Both the position numbers and the translations under genes were made by a program. From assembly GCA_944321505.1 (NCBI GenBank), contig CALULN010000007.1, positions 1-48,837 of the forward strand: a stretch of DNA of 48,837 nucleotides, given 5' to 3'. Every line of letters starts with the position of its first letter. The stretch's first letter is position 1. Positions 8,524 to 17,628 of this stretch are shown piece after piece. This DNA comes from Candidatus Methanomethylophilaceae archaeon (GTDB lineage Archaea > Thermoplasmatota > Thermoplasmata > Methanomassiliicoccales > Methanomethylophilaceae). The notes below the pieces were generated by a model. It saw only the letters and a list, made by a program, of their open reading frames with translations. It was not told the origin of the DNA and did not search any database.

Positions 8524-9363
8524 TCACAACGTCTCGTGCTCGTGCAGCAGATGGTCGTGCACGTCGTGGGGGTGGTGGTGCGGCGGGTCGTGCATGTACT
8601 TGGACGAATGCCTGGGGACGATGAAGGGCACCCCGCGGTGCTCGATCACATCAACCTGTATGCCGTACACATCCTCGATGAGGTCCCCGGTGATGACATC
8701 CACGTCTCCGTAGGCGGCCACATGCCCGTCCTTCAGGAAGAGGAACATGTCGGAGTAGTGTATCGCCAGGTTGATGTCGTGCATGGTCATGACGGTGGTC
8801 ATCCCCCTGGAGCGGACGATGTTCTCCACCATGTGCATCGTCGTGTGCTGATTGGAGATGTCCAGGTTGTTGGTGGGCTCGTCCAGGATCAGCACCTTCG
8901 GCTCCTGCACAAGGGCCCTGGCTATCTGCACCTTCTGGTACTCCCCGCCGCTTATCTCGTTGAGGTAGCGGAGAGACAGCCCGCTCATGCCCAAAGCATC
9001 TATGACCTCCGCGGTCTTCGCTATGTCCTGCTTCCCGGCGCTTATCTCGATGTACGGCCTCCTGCCTATGAGCACCGAGTCGAACACCGTCATGCGGGAC
9101 ATCGGCACCGATTGGGGAACGAATCCTATGTTCTTGGCCAGCTCCCTGCCTCCAAGGGAGAACACGTCGCTACCGTCCACGAACACCTTCCCGGACTGGG
9201 GGCGGTGGATGTTGCAGATACATTTCAGCATGGTGGTCTTGCCGGTTCCGTTGGGTCCCAGTATGGACACGATGTGCCCCTCCTCCGCCTCGAAGGAGAT
9301 GCCGTCGAGGATCTTCGCGTCCCCGTAGGAGAACTCAAGGCCGTCAACTTTCAGCATGCTCAT
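8524..9363 (-). CDS. FecE/BtuD-type ABC ATPase with His-rich C-terminal tail (probable nickel import)
   Basis: A 279-residue ATPase. Walker A is GPNGTGKTT, the signature is EISGGEYQKVQIARAL, Walker B is KVLILDEPTNNLDI, and the switch histidine lies in MTMHDINLAIHY. The last ~23 residues hold nine histidines with several aspartates (HHHPHDVHDH), a typical Ni/Co/Zn-binding tail that the second ABC ATPase in this window (24610) lacks. ATG at 9363 overlaps the permease stop as ATGA. Its place downstream of a NikR-type operator and next to the F430 operon makes nickel the likely cargo; family membership alone would also allow cobalamin or siderophore. Confidence 0.9.
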   Translation of the reverse strand: MSMLKVDGLEFSYGDAKILDGISFEAEEGHIVSILGPNGTGKTTMLKCICNIHRPQSGKVFVDGSDVFSLGGRELAKNIGFVPQSVPMSRMTVFDSVLIGRRPYIEISAGKQDIAKTAEVIDALGMSGLSLRYLNEISGGEYQKVQIARALVQEPKVLILDEPTNNLDISNQHTTMHMVENIVRSRGMTTVMTMHDINLAIHYSDMFLFLKDGHVAAYGDVDVITGDLIEDVYGIQVDVIEHRGVPFIVPRHSSKYMHDPPHHHPHDVHDHLLHEHETL

Positions 9364-10454
9364 ACCGTGGACCTCCTGCGGTATCCTCTGATGAGGATGT
9401 AGATGAACACAGGGCCGCCTATGAAGGACGTGATGATCCCCACGGGCACGGACATGCCGAAGGCGTAGCTGCCGACGATGTTGGACAGCAGCAGCACCAG
9501 GGCGCCCACGAGCATGGATCCCGTGAGGAGATAGCGGAAGTCGTCCCCTATCAGCCTCTTGACTATGTGCGGTGCGATCAATCCGATGAATCCGATTATG
9601 CCCATGAAGGACACCACTATTGCGGTGATCACCGCGGAGAACACCAGTCCGAGGACCCTGGTGGACTTTATGTCCACGCCCAGTCCCCTGGCCACGTCCT
9701 CGCCGGCCTCCATGGAGTTGTAGTCCCATCTCTTGTAGTAGAAGTACACGCAGACCAGGGCTAGGGCGGCCAATATGATGTACAGGTTGCTCCAGGACGC
9801 CTTGTCAAGAGCGCCGAACTGCCAGAACACGATGGCGGGGAGCGACGTGTCGTCGGCTATGTACTGGAGGAACGACAGCCCTGCGGCGAAGATGGCGTTG
9901 ATGGCCATCCCCGCAAGCACCATGGTCTCCGGGGTGCAGGCGGTGACCTTCACCAGCAGGAGGATGATGCCAGTGGCGATCATGGCGAAGATGAACGCCA
10001 CCGCCGTCACCAGGGCGGGGTTGTCCACCGAGAGGTTCAGGGTGGTGGTCCCGGATATGAGCCCCCCTCCCAGGAACATTATGGCCACGGCCGCTCCGAA
10101 GGCGGATGCGTTGGATATCCCCAGGGTGTATGGGGATGCCAGGGGGTTCCTGAGAATCCCCTGCATGACCGCCCCCGCTATCCCGAGTCCCGCGCCCGCG
10201 AGCAGCGCGGCGACGATGTTCTTCAGCCTCAGGTCCCAGACGACGGTGCTCTCCCAGGAGCTGTCGGGCCTGAAGATGTAGTGTATGATGTCTCCTAAGG
10301 AGAGATCGGTGGCTCCGAGGCGGATGGTGACCAGGCTCAGCGCCACAAGGATCACCGCCAGGCCCACCAGGAACAGGTTCTTCCTGCGGCTGAATCTTAT
10401 GTAGCCTTCCGCGGTCTCCTCGGAATGATCCGGTATGTCCACGGGTCCGTGCAT
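9360..10454 (-). CDS. FecCD/BtuC-type permease (probable nickel import)
   Basis: A 364-residue polytopic membrane protein of the FecCD family. RNPLASPYTLGISNASAFGA is the conserved GxxxxPLAxPYxLGISxGA block, and the C-terminal region FMGIIGFIGLIAPHIVKRLI contains the ATPase-coupling G-x-x-P-H segment. About ten membrane segments are evident, with a short cytoplasmic N-terminus. It starts 3 bp after the binding-protein stop and its own stop overlaps the ATPase start, so all three are translationally linked. It is the only permease of this locus and would serve both binding proteins as a homodimer. Confidence 0.92.
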   Translation of the reverse strand: MHGPVDIPDHSEETAEGYIRFSRRKNLFLVGLAVILVALSLVTIRLGATDLSLGDIIHYIFRPDSSWESTVVWDLRLKNIVAALLAGAGLGIAGAVMQGILRNPLASPYTLGISNASAFGAAVAIMFLGGGLISGTTTLNLSVDNPALVTAVAFIFAMIATGIILLLVKVTACTPETMVLAGMAINAIFAAGLSFLQYIADDTSLPAIVFWQFGALDKASWSNLYIILAALALVCVYFYYKRWDYNSMEAGEDVARGLGVDIKSTRVLGLVFSAVITAIVVSFMGIIGFIGLIAPHIVKRLIGDDFRYLLTGSMLVGALVLLLSNIVGSYAFGMSVPVGIITSFIGGPVFIYILIRGYRRRSTV

Positions 10455-10457
10455 CCC

Positions 10458-11720
10458 TCAGGCCTCCTCTGCGGGGACGAGTGTGTACGTCCCGTTGATG
10501 TACTCAACCTTCAGCTCGGACAGCAGCGGCATGTCGCATCCGTACATGGAGCATTTCTCCTTGAAGAAATCGCACATCCTCTCGAACACATGAGTGCCGG
10601 CGTCACGGTAGAACGTCTGGAATGTTTGTTGTATTCTCTCATTCAGCTCGTCTATGGTGAGGGTTCCGTATTGCAGGTACACCATGTAGTATGCGCAGGC
10701 GACCACGCAGTCGTAGTTCATGTTGTCCCAGACTATGGGTATCCCGGCGTAGATCGGCACATCGTTGTCCGGGGCTGAATCGTTGTTGAGCCTGTACAGC
10801 TCCTCGAGTATCAGCTGTGAGTTGTTCTCCGTCAGCTTGTCCGCAGACGACGGGTCCACCACTATCCTGTCAGCGCTGAGAATGCAGTTGACGGCCTCCT
10901 CCACCGTCAGATCGATCTTGTTGGCGGTGCTTCCGCCGATGTATGCGTTGCTGCCGTTGGTCAGGTTCAGGGGCAGGTATGTAGGGAACGTGGTGTTCAG
11001 CTGGTTGGAGCCGCTGAAGGTGACCCCTGCCACGTACGTTATGCCGGAATCGCCGGTGCACAGGCTCCTTATGTCTCTGAATAGTCCCTCGAGTTTCTCC
11101 AGGTGTTCGGAGGCGGTGTACTCCATGTCGAGGACCTTGCCGAACATGGTTATGCAGTCCCTGTACCACTGGGCGACCTTCAGATCGTCAGTGAAGAACT
11201 CGGAGGTGCTCTGCGCATGGACCACAACCACCGGAACGGATCTGTTCAGGTACTCGGCCAGGTCCCGGTATCCGTCGTAGACGGATTTCTGTATCAGCAC
11301 CAGCGATGGGTGCTTGGATGCTATGGATTCAACGGTGTTGGAGGAGAGCACATTGTCCTCATGTGTGGCGACATTGGAGAAATCGTAGGCGTAGGAGTAT
11401 CCCCTGCCGTTCTTCGGGTCGGTGGCGTCGCCCTCGTCCACCTCGATGACTTTGTATTGGAGGCCGAATATGGAGAGGAACCTCAGAGGGCCGATGCTCC
11501 CCACGGTCACGATGCCTCCGTCTAAGTTCTCGGGGATCTCCACTTGCCTCCCAGCGGCGTCTATGACGTATTCGCCGCTACCGCCGTCCCCACCGGAGCC
11601 TCCTCCGCCTCCGGAACCGCTTCCGCCTTGGGACGATCCGTCGAACAGGGCGAACCATCCTCCCACCGACAGCAGAAGCACCGCGATGGCGACGGCTCCG
11701 AAGAACGTCTTCTCCTTCAT
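10458..11720 (-). CDS. Substrate-binding protein of the NikR-linked ABC importer (intact copy)
   Basis: 420 residues: membrane anchor (~6-27), a Gly/Ser-rich tether (~29-49), then a FecB/TroA-like binding fold beginning YVIDAAGRQVEIPENLDGGI. It is the first gene of its operon and a paralogue of the frameshifted copy at 7213. There is no lipobox cysteine, so it is probably held by the N-terminal helix on the outer membrane face. A TATA-like TTTATATCC near 11744 predicts a leaderless transcript starting at the ATG. The NikR-type operator at 11755-11784 lies just upstream. Confidence 0.88.
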   Translation of the reverse strand: MKEKTFFGAVAIAVLLLSVGGWFALFDGSSQGGSGSGGGGGSGGDGGSGEYVIDAAGRQVEIPENLDGGIVTVGSIGPLRFLSIFGLQYKVIEVDEGDATDPKNGRGYSYAYDFSNVATHEDNVLSSNTVESIASKHPSLVLIQKSVYDGYRDLAEYLNRSVPVVVVHAQSTSEFFTDDLKVAQWYRDCITMFGKVLDMEYTASEHLEKLEGLFRDIRSLCTGDSGITYVAGVTFSGSNQLNTTFPTYLPLNLTNGSNAYIGGSTANKIDLTVEEAVNCILSADRIVVDPSSADKLTENNSQLILEELYRLNNDSAPDNDVPIYAGIPIVWDNMNYDCVVACAYYMVYLQYGTLTIDELNERIQQTFQTFYRDAGTHVFERMCDFFKEKCSMYGCDMPLLSELKVEYINGTYTLVPAEEA

Positions 11721-11754
11721 CGGGCAGGTGATACGGATGTGGATATAAAATCAT

Positions 11755-11784
11755 GGTGTTACGAAAATAAACATCAGTAATACC
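11755..11784. promoter_or_regulatory. NikR-type operator between importer operon and FmdE gene
   Basis: GGTGTTAC (11755-11762), 14 bp, GTAATACC (11777-11784). This is the best match in the window, with 7 of 8 positions symmetric. It lies 35 bp upstream of the binding-protein start and 79 bp upstream of the divergent FmdE gene, so it could control both. Confidence 0.82.
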
Positions 11785-11862
11785 AAATAACAACAAAACT
11801 AAAAAGCTTCATAACGGCTACTCCCGCACATAATCGTGCCGGAATGCGCGGGAAGGGAGAAG

Positions 11863-12390
11863 ATGGACGAAGGTCTTTGGAAGGACTGCGGAGCGTTCCA
11901 CGGGCACACCTGCCCTGGTCTGGCCACCGGCTACAGGATGACGGAGATAGCGATGGATTTCCTCGGGATACCCCTGGAGAAGGCGAAGGATGAGGAGCTC
12001 GTCTGCATAGCCGAGAACGAGGCCTGCGGCGTGGACGCCGTCCAGGTGCTCCTGTCATGCACCCCCGGCAAGGGCAACATGATATTCAGGAGGAAGGGGA
12101 AGATGGCATTCACCTTCTTCGACCGCCGCACCGGGAAAGGGGTCCGCGTGGTGGCCAAGCCCATCCCCAGGGACGGGGACAGGCAGGAGCTGATGCAGAG
12201 GATCCTCAACGGCCCCTGGGATCAGTTCTTCGAGATCAAGACCCCCAGGGAAGGCATCCCCGAGAAGGCCAGGCACTTCGACACCATCGTCTGCGACGAG
12301 TGCGGCGAAGGATGCAGGGAGGACAAGATCCGCCTCTCCCAGAGGAGGAGGCTGTGCCCCGACTGCTTCGACCCCTACGACCGCGGATGA
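11863..12390 (+). CDS. FmdE-family protein with C-terminal zinc ribbon
   Basis: 175 residues. The N-terminal FmdE domain carries the diagnostic FHGHTCPGLATGYRM (about residues 10-24) and NEACGVDAVQ. The C-terminus has a CDEC...C...CPDC zinc ribbon. FmdE proteins were named for co-purification with, or linkage to, molybdenum formylmethanofuran dehydrogenase, but the family is widespread and largely uncharacterised. Here no formylmethanofuran genes are near. The gene is divergent from the probable nickel importer across a NikR-type site and its stop abuts that of cfbB. A metal-handling role is an inference from context. ATG at 11863 was chosen because GGGAGAAG precedes it. Confidence 0.85.
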   Translation: MDEGLWKDCGAFHGHTCPGLATGYRMTEIAMDFLGIPLEKAKDEELVCIAENEACGVDAVQVLLSCTPGKGNMIFRRKGKMAFTFFDRRTGKGVRVVAKPIPRDGDRQELMQRILNGPWDQFFEIKTPREGIPEKARHFDTIVCDECGEGCREDKIRLSQRRRLCPDCFDPYDRG

Positions 12391-13722
12391 TCAGTCGGCG
12401 CTCTCGATCACACCGGAGAGCCAGTCATCAGTGGACATGGCGTGCTGGTGCATGTAGGTGCCGAGGGAGCGGCCCATGACCAGGCCGTCCATCCCGTCCT
12501 TTATCCCGGTGCCGCGGATCATTTTGAAACCAAATCCGCAGCCTGCTGAAGGCACGGTCTCCGAGTAGTGGAACTCGTGGCCCCTCAGCCTCTTGTGACC
12601 GAACAGCGGGTTCTCTGGTGTGGTGTCGGCGATGACGTAAGAGGGCCCGTGCCTCCCGGCCATGCGGACCTCCGCATCGAATATGCCCGACATAGGGTGC
12701 CTGGCACCGTCGGACGTCTCAAGGGAGCCGCACATGGTCAGCAGGCCTCCGCATTCCCCCAGTATGGCCTTCCCGTCGTCCGAGGCTGTCTTGAGTCCTT
12801 CCAGGAACGCCCTGTTCTCGGAGATCTCGGAGGCGAACAGCTCCGGGTACCCTCCGCCCAGGTAGTAGAAGTCCGCATCCGGGAGATCGTCCCCTGCAAC
12901 AGGGCTGAAGTAGGTCACATCCATCCCCGCGGCCTCCATGCACTCCAGGTTCTCCCTGTAGTAGAAGCAGTATGCATCGTCCATCGGCACGGCGGCCTTC
13001 AGGCCGCAGCGGTGCTCCGCATAGGGGTCGGCGCATTCCTCCATCCAGTCTGCCTCGCCGCAGATGTCCGCGAGGCGGTCGGTGTCGATGCCCTCGGCGA
13101 GGCTCTCCAGGTGGGAGATCTCCTCTTTCCCCTCGGTGCTGATGGTCTTGAGACCCAGATGCCTCTGCCCGATGACGGCGTCGCCGGATCTCCTTACGAT
13201 GCCGACGATCTCCACGTCGGTGTATCTGTCTATGGCCTCCCTGAGCTTCCTCTCGTGCTGGGCTCCGGAGACGTTGTTCAGTATGACCCCGCGGATGTCC
13301 ACTCCGGGGTCGAACGACTTGAATCCGTTGATGACTGCGGCTGCGCTGCGGGTGAGGGATCTGGCGTTAACAACAAGTACCACAGGGAGACCCAGTATCT
13401 TCGCCATCTCGGCGGTGGAGCACTCCTCCGTGGTTCCGGAGAGCCCTTCGTAGAGCCCTCTGACGCCTTCCACGATGCACATGTCCGCGCCTCTGCAGGC
13501 GTGGGCGGCGACGCTCCTGACGGTGTCTCTGTCCATGAGGAAGGTGTCCAGGTTCCTTGACTGCCTCCCCGTGGCGGCGGTGTGGTACATGGGGTCGATG
13601 AAGTCCGGCCCCACCTTGAACGCCTGGACCCTGGTCCGGCGGGAGAGGGATGACAGCAGCCCGGTAACCACGGACGTCTTGCCGACGCCGCTGCCGGTGC
13701 CCGCTATCACCACTCCCCTCAT
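12391..13722 (-). CDS. cfbB: Ni-sirohydrochlorin a,c-diamide synthase
   Basis: ATP-dependent, glutamine-using amidation of the a and c acetates of Ni-sirohydrochlorin, step two of F430 synthesis. 443 residues like CobB/CbiA. The N-terminal P-loop domain has GTGSGVGKTS (residues 8-17) and the C-terminal class I glutamine amidotransferase has the nucleophile in GECGGL and the HEFHYSE segment. It could be cobyrinic acid diamide synthase by family alone, but the operon with cfbC, A, E and D fixes it as CfbB. Its ATG overlaps the cfbD stop as ATGA. It is the last gene of the operon. Confidence 0.93.
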   Translation of the reverse strand: MRGVVIAGTGSGVGKTSVVTGLLSSLSRRTRVQAFKVGPDFIDPMYHTAATGRQSRNLDTFLMDRDTVRSVAAHACRGADMCIVEGVRGLYEGLSGTTEECSTAEMAKILGLPVVLVVNARSLTRSAAAVINGFKSFDPGVDIRGVILNNVSGAQHERKLREAIDRYTDVEIVGIVRRSGDAVIGQRHLGLKTISTEGKEEISHLESLAEGIDTDRLADICGEADWMEECADPYAEHRCGLKAAVPMDDAYCFYYRENLECMEAAGMDVTYFSPVAGDDLPDADFYYLGGGYPELFASEISENRAFLEGLKTASDDGKAILGECGGLLTMCGSLETSDGARHPMSGIFDAEVRMAGRHGPSYVIADTTPENPLFGHKRLRGHEFHYSETVPSAGCGFGFKMIRGTGIKDGMDGLVMGRSLGTYMHQHAMSTDDWLSGVIESAD

Positions 13723-14798
13723 TCGAACTCCTCCAGCACCTCTCTGAGGGTGTTGCCCGTCTCGAGAGGTATGATGGACCTGGCGCCCATGACCATGGAG
13801 TGGGACGAGATCTCCCCCACGGCCAGGCCACAGCCCATGCTGAGGTAGTTCGCAAGCTGCCTGGGCTGGTCGGTGATGAGCACATCGTCCGGTGAATAGC
13901 CCGGATATGCGTGCGGTATGCCCGCAAGAATAAGCAGGTCGGGGCCGAAGGCGTCGATCTCCTTCCTCACATCCTCGCCGATGACGGCGTACTCGTCGAG
14001 GCCTCCGACGATCCTGTCGGGATAGGCGTCCTTCTCCTTCAGCTCCGAGAGGATGTCGTCTGCATACCTCCTGATCCTCGGGAGCCCCTTGTCGGGGTCC
14101 AGGTTGCCTACGGTGAACAGCTCCCCTCCCAGCGCCTTCTGCGCTTCGTTCAGTGCGAGGAACATGTCGGCGAAGCGGTACGCCAGCTCCTTCTTGGCGA
14201 TCATGGCGAATGCGACCTTCTTGCCGTCCTTCAGGGCCTTGGCGATCGTCCTCGCGACCTTCAGCTTGGTGGGTCCGCGGACCGGGGACAGATACTCTCT
14301 CCCGGCCATCCCCACCTTCTTCTCCATGTCGGTGGCGGCGCGCATGAGCATGGACTGGCGGTCCGCCTCGTCCTTGGGGATTATCCCCGCGGCGCATCCC
14401 GACTCTATGGCCTTCACGGCGCCGGAGGTGTTGTCCCCCATGCATCCGTGGCAGTCGACGGTGAAGGTCTTGGCCTTCACTCCTGAGCGGCGGACGGCGG
14501 CCTCCATATCCTCGCCGATGATCATGCTGGCGCATGTGCCCACGACGGCGATGGTCTTAGGGGAGAAGCGCTCGTCAGCGGTGCGGATGGCGTCGATGAG
14601 CTTCTCGGCGCCTCCGAATATGAGGTCGTCGTCCCTCATTCCGCTGGTGATTACCCTGACCCCGGCTTCCTCCAGCATCCTGGATGCCATGAAGCTGCAG
14701 CCTGCGGGCCCGTGGACGAGCACAACGTCAATGTCCATGTCCCTCAGGGTGTACAGGGCGGCGACGATGGGGTTGGGGCGGGGATGTATGACCTTCAT
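13719..14798 (-). CDS. cfbD: Ni-sirohydrochlorin a,c-diamide reductive cyclase, catalytic subunit
   Basis: The NifD-like partner of CfbC. It performs the six-electron reduction and ring closure of Ni-sirohydrochlorin a,c-diamide to seco-F430. 359 residues, short as in other CfbD proteins. Cys34 in GPAGCSFMASR and Cys89 in VVGTCASMIIGED match the cluster-binding cysteine positions of the nitrogenase fold; further cysteines lie at DCHGCMGDN. It overlaps cfbE upstream and cfbB downstream by ATGA junctions, indicating coupled translation. Confidence 0.94.
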   Translation of the reverse strand: MKVIHPRPNPIVAALYTLRDMDIDVVLVHGPAGCSFMASRMLEEAGVRVITSGMRDDDLIFGGAEKLIDAIRTADERFSPKTIAVVGTCASMIIGEDMEAAVRRSGVKAKTFTVDCHGCMGDNTSGAVKAIESGCAAGIIPKDEADRQSMLMRAATDMEKKVGMAGREYLSPVRGPTKLKVARTIAKALKDGKKVAFAMIAKKELAYRFADMFLALNEAQKALGGELFTVGNLDPDKGLPRIRRYADDILSELKEKDAYPDRIVGGLDEYAVIGEDVRKEIDAFGPDLLILAGIPHAYPGYSPDDVLITDQPRQLANYLSMGCGLAVGEISSHSMVMGARSIIPLETGNTLREVLEEFE

Positions 14799-16009
14799 TG
14801 GAAGCCTTCCTTGACGAAGCGGATGACGGTCTTCGCATCCTCCGGGACATCGGGTTCGGACCCCATGCTGTCGGTGAACGCGTACCTGACGCCGTGGGAC
14901 TCCAGCACTCTGCGTATCTCCGCGGAGTCCATCTTGTCGCACACCTTCTTGCTGACCGGGTCCACTATGGCGAATGCGCCGTCCAGTGCTCCCAGGTCCT
15001 CGAGGCACGAGAGGGTGCGGCCGATGGAGATGTGGGAGATCCCCGGGTTGCGCTCGGTGACCTTCCATATGCCATTCTCGATGCGGATCTCCCCTCTTCC
15101 GGGGACTCCTCCGAAGGTCCGGAGGCCTTCGGCGACGACGGACGCGGGGATCCCCATCTCCAGGCAGATGCGGCAGGCGGTCTGCATGGCGGGGATGTAC
15201 TGCAGCGACATGTACCCGCCTCCGAGGTCCGTGCGGATCTCCTCGCCGCCGTAGTCCAACGCTATGCCCACGGGCTCCCCGATCCTCGGGGAGCCGGTCA
15301 GGAGGATGGTGTCCCCGCAGAGCGTCAGGGGCTTCCCGTATCTGCTCCAGATGCCCTCCTCGGATGCGGGCACGATGTTCACGCCGTCGTTCAGGATCTC
15401 CGCCTTGGCGTCGGATGCCCTGCGGGTGTTCCTGGCGATGCCGTAGTCCTCTGCGAGGTTGGTGATGGCGGAGATGTCTGCCTTGCCGCTTCCGCCGAGG
15501 GAGACCTCGCACACGATTACGTCGTAACCATCGGAAGGAAGTTTGAGGATGGAGGTGGGGGCTATGCTCATCTTCTTCTCGATCAGATGCTTCCCGCCGG
15601 AATACGGCCCGGTGCCCCTGGATGTGTGCAGGTACACCTTCTTCCCGGAGGCGTCGAGGATGTGGGCGAGGACGTAGCAGGTGCTGGTCTTGCCTTTGAC
15701 TCCCGTCACCTCGATGCGGTATATGCCTTTGTCAACGAACATGTTGACGGCACCGCTGAAGGTGATCCTCGAGGAAAATGTGCACCCCTTCAGGAACACG
15801 TCGGGGCAGTGGGCAGGCGACACCAGGAGGTCGAAACCCTCCGGAGGCACCTCTCCGAGCACCCTTGCGCCGGAAGCCGTCAGGGAATCCCTCTGCTCCT
15901 GCGTGGAGATGCCGTACACGTCCACGCAGGTGACGTCGTCCCCCTCTCCGAGGAAGCGGCCGGCGAGGATGTCCCCGCCGTGGGTGAGATCGAGGATGAG
16001 CACCCTCAT
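14795..16009 (-). CDS. cfbE: Coenzyme F430 synthetase (MurF-like)
   Basis: ATP-dependent closure of the last carbocyclic ring, converting seco-F430 to F430. 404 residues with Mur-ligase features: the P-loop GVKGKTST near residue 103, a central domain, and a C-terminal domain with a substrate loop (ISHISIGRT, FAIVDPVSKKVC). ATG at 16009 lies 3 bp after the cfbA stop, and the stop overlaps the cfbD start. In isolation it would be called a Mur-ligase-like protein; the operon identifies it. Confidence 0.93.
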   Translation of the reverse strand: MRVLILDLTHGGDILAGRFLGEGDDVTCVDVYGISTQEQRDSLTASGARVLGEVPPEGFDLLVSPAHCPDVFLKGCTFSSRITFSGAVNMFVDKGIYRIEVTGVKGKTSTCYVLAHILDASGKKVYLHTSRGTGPYSGGKHLIEKKMSIAPTSILKLPSDGYDVIVCEVSLGGSGKADISAITNLAEDYGIARNTRRASDAKAEILNDGVNIVPASEEGIWSRYGKPLTLCGDTILLTGSPRIGEPVGIALDYGGEEIRTDLGGGYMSLQYIPAMQTACRICLEMGIPASVVAEGLRTFGGVPGRGEIRIENGIWKVTERNPGISHISIGRTLSCLEDLGALDGAFAIVDPVSKKVCDKMDSAEIRRVLESHGVRYAFTDSMGSEPDVPEDAKTVIRFVKEGFQ

Positions 16010-16011
16010 CT

Positions 16012-16794
16012 TCACGCCTCGATTGCTTTCCTGATCTTGGCGGCCAGGACGTTGGTCAGCCTGGGGTCGGTCCCGATGGGGGTGAGGTAGTGCATCCTCA
16101 CCTTGCGCCCGTCCTGCTCGAACTCGCCGGTGCCGAAGTCGGGCACGTGGAGCTTGGCGGGCAGGTCGTTCTTCAGGTGGTCTCCGGCGGAGATGAACAG
16201 GGGCAGCGCCACGATCTCCTCGGCGCCGTCGGCGATCATCCTGTCGAGCACCTCCTCGATGGTGGGGGTGTTCAGCTCGTTGAAGGCCGCGTAGGCCTTG
16301 ATGCCCATCTCGTTCAGGCGCTGGGCGTTGGTCTCGATGACCTCCTTGTTGAAGGGCAGCCTGGACCCGTGGCCGATGACGATGGCAGCGGACTTCATGC
16401 CCTTGGTGACGGCCATCCTGTACTTGTCCGCCAGGATCTCGGTGAGCATGGGGTCCTTCCCGAAGGGCTCGTCGAAGAACACCTCCATGTCCTTCCCGTA
16501 CCTGGTGGAGGTCCCGGACTTCACGTTCTCGGGGAGCCCCAGCTTGGGGGGTATGTCCCTGGTCATGTGGAGGCCGGATGCGATGAAGAAGGGGACGGCG
16601 ATGACCCTGTCGATGCCGTCGTCGGCCATCTGCTTCATCGAGTCCTCGATGTAGGGCCTGCACATCTCGTTGAATCCGATGTACACGTTCTCGAACCCCA
16701 TGTTCCTCAGGCGCTCCGCCTGCTCGCCGATGATCTTCTTGTTGTACTCGTAGCTGGACCCGTGGCCCAGGATGAGGATTCCTGTCTTGCTCAT
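16012..16794 (-). CDS. cfbA: Sirohydrochlorin nickelochelatase, tandem two-domain form
   Basis: Inserts Ni2+ into sirohydrochlorin, the first F430 step. Family members of the CbiXS/CfbA type are usually ~120-145-residue homodimers. This one is 260 residues and has two clear copies: GHGSSYEYNKKIIGEQAERL with FFIASGLHMTRDIPPKL, and GHGSRLPFNKEVIETNAQRL with LFISAGDHLKNDLPAKL. The metal-chelating histidine pair is kept in both halves (H11/H76 and H142/H206). The chain therefore resembles a covalently linked dimer. The gene follows cfbC by 36 bp, the largest gap in the operon, with no operator seen. Confidence 0.92.
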   Translation of the reverse strand: MSKTGILILGHGSSYEYNKKIIGEQAERLRNMGFENVYIGFNEMCRPYIEDSMKQMADDGIDRVIAVPFFIASGLHMTRDIPPKLGLPENVKSGTSTRYGKDMEVFFDEPFGKDPMLTEILADKYRMAVTKGMKSAAIVIGHGSRLPFNKEVIETNAQRLNEMGIKAYAAFNELNTPTIEEVLDRMIADGAEEIVALPLFISAGDHLKNDLPAKLHVPDFGTGEFEQDGRKVRMHYLTPIGTDPRLTNVLAAKIRKAIEA

Positions 16795-16830
16795 TGTATC
16801 CCTCTTGAAGAATCCGTTTGTGTTGGAGTT

Positions 16831-17607
16831 TCACTGTCCCCGCATCCCGCCCGAGCGGTCCTCGGAGCGTTCCAGGAGCTTCTTCGCCAGTTCGCGGTAC
16901 GATTCCGCCTGGGCGGAATCCGGCTCCCCGCCGATGACGGTGGTGAGCTTCGCCTCGCAGCGCTGGACCGAAGGGTCCCTGGCGATGCGGTGCACCACTT
17001 CGGTGCCGATCTCCCCGCATGCCCTATCCACCAGCGCGTCCTCGTCCGCCACGTTCCTGGAGTTCTGGATGACCCCGCCGAGCCTGGCGTAGCCGTCCCC
17101 GGAGAAGTTGGAGACGGCCTCGGCGATGTTGCTGGCCGCATAGAGGGCCATCATCTCGCCGGAGGTGACGATGAACACGTCGTTGGCATAGCCGTTGCGG
17201 ATCGGCATGGCGAATCCCCCGCAGACCACGTCCCCCAGGACGTCGTAGATGATGACGTCCGGGCGGTAGCGGTCCACCGCTCCCAGCCTCTCGAGGGTCT
17301 CGAAGGCCGCGATGATCCCCCTGCCCGCGCACCCCGTTCCGGGTCTGGGCCCTCCGCACTCGACGCAGAGGCATCCGCCAGCTCCTTCGACGACAACGTC
17401 GTCGAGGTCGACGGACCCCCTGTCCCTCAGGGTCTCCAGAACGGTCGGGCAGCTCCTGCCTCCGAGAAGCAGGCGGGTGGAGTCGGACTTGGGGTCGCAG
17501 CCGATCTGCATGACCTTAAGCCCCATCTCCGTCATCGCCGCGGTGATGTTGGCGGAAGTGGTGGATTTTCCGATGCCACCCTTCCCGTAGACGGCTATTC
17601 TTCTCAC
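16831..17607 (-). CDS. cfbC: Ni-sirohydrochlorin a,c-diamide reductive cyclase, Fe-protein subunit
   Basis: A NifH-like ATP-dependent electron donor to CfbD. 258 residues. The P-loop is GKGGIGKST (8-16), the switch region is GCDPKSDST, and the bridging 4Fe-4S cluster ligands are Cys93 in GCAGRGI and Cys129 in GDVVCGGF. The start is GTG at 17607, about 25 bp downstream of a TATA-like element embedded in a NikR-type operator, so the transcript is probably leaderless. It is the first gene of cfbC-A-E-D-B. Confidence 0.95.
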   Translation of the reverse strand: MRRIAVYGKGGIGKSTTSANITAAMTEMGLKVMQIGCDPKSDSTRLLLGGRSCPTVLETLRDRGSVDLDDVVVEGAGGCLCVECGGPRPGTGCAGRGIIAAFETLERLGAVDRYRPDVIIYDVLGDVVCGGFAMPIRNGYANDVFIVTSGEMMALYAASNIAEAVSNFSGDGYARLGGVIQNSRNVADEDALVDRACGEIGTEVVHRIARDPSVQRCEAKLTTVIGGEPDSAQAESYRELAKKLLERSEDRSGGMRGQ

Positions 17608-17628
17608 GGAAGCGGGATGCGGCTGACG

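Noticed and set aside
13723-14535. N-terminal extension of the cfbB frame into cfbD
   Set aside because: The P-loop of CfbB begins right after the ATG at 13722, which overlaps the cfbD stop; the upstream part is cfbD read out of frame.
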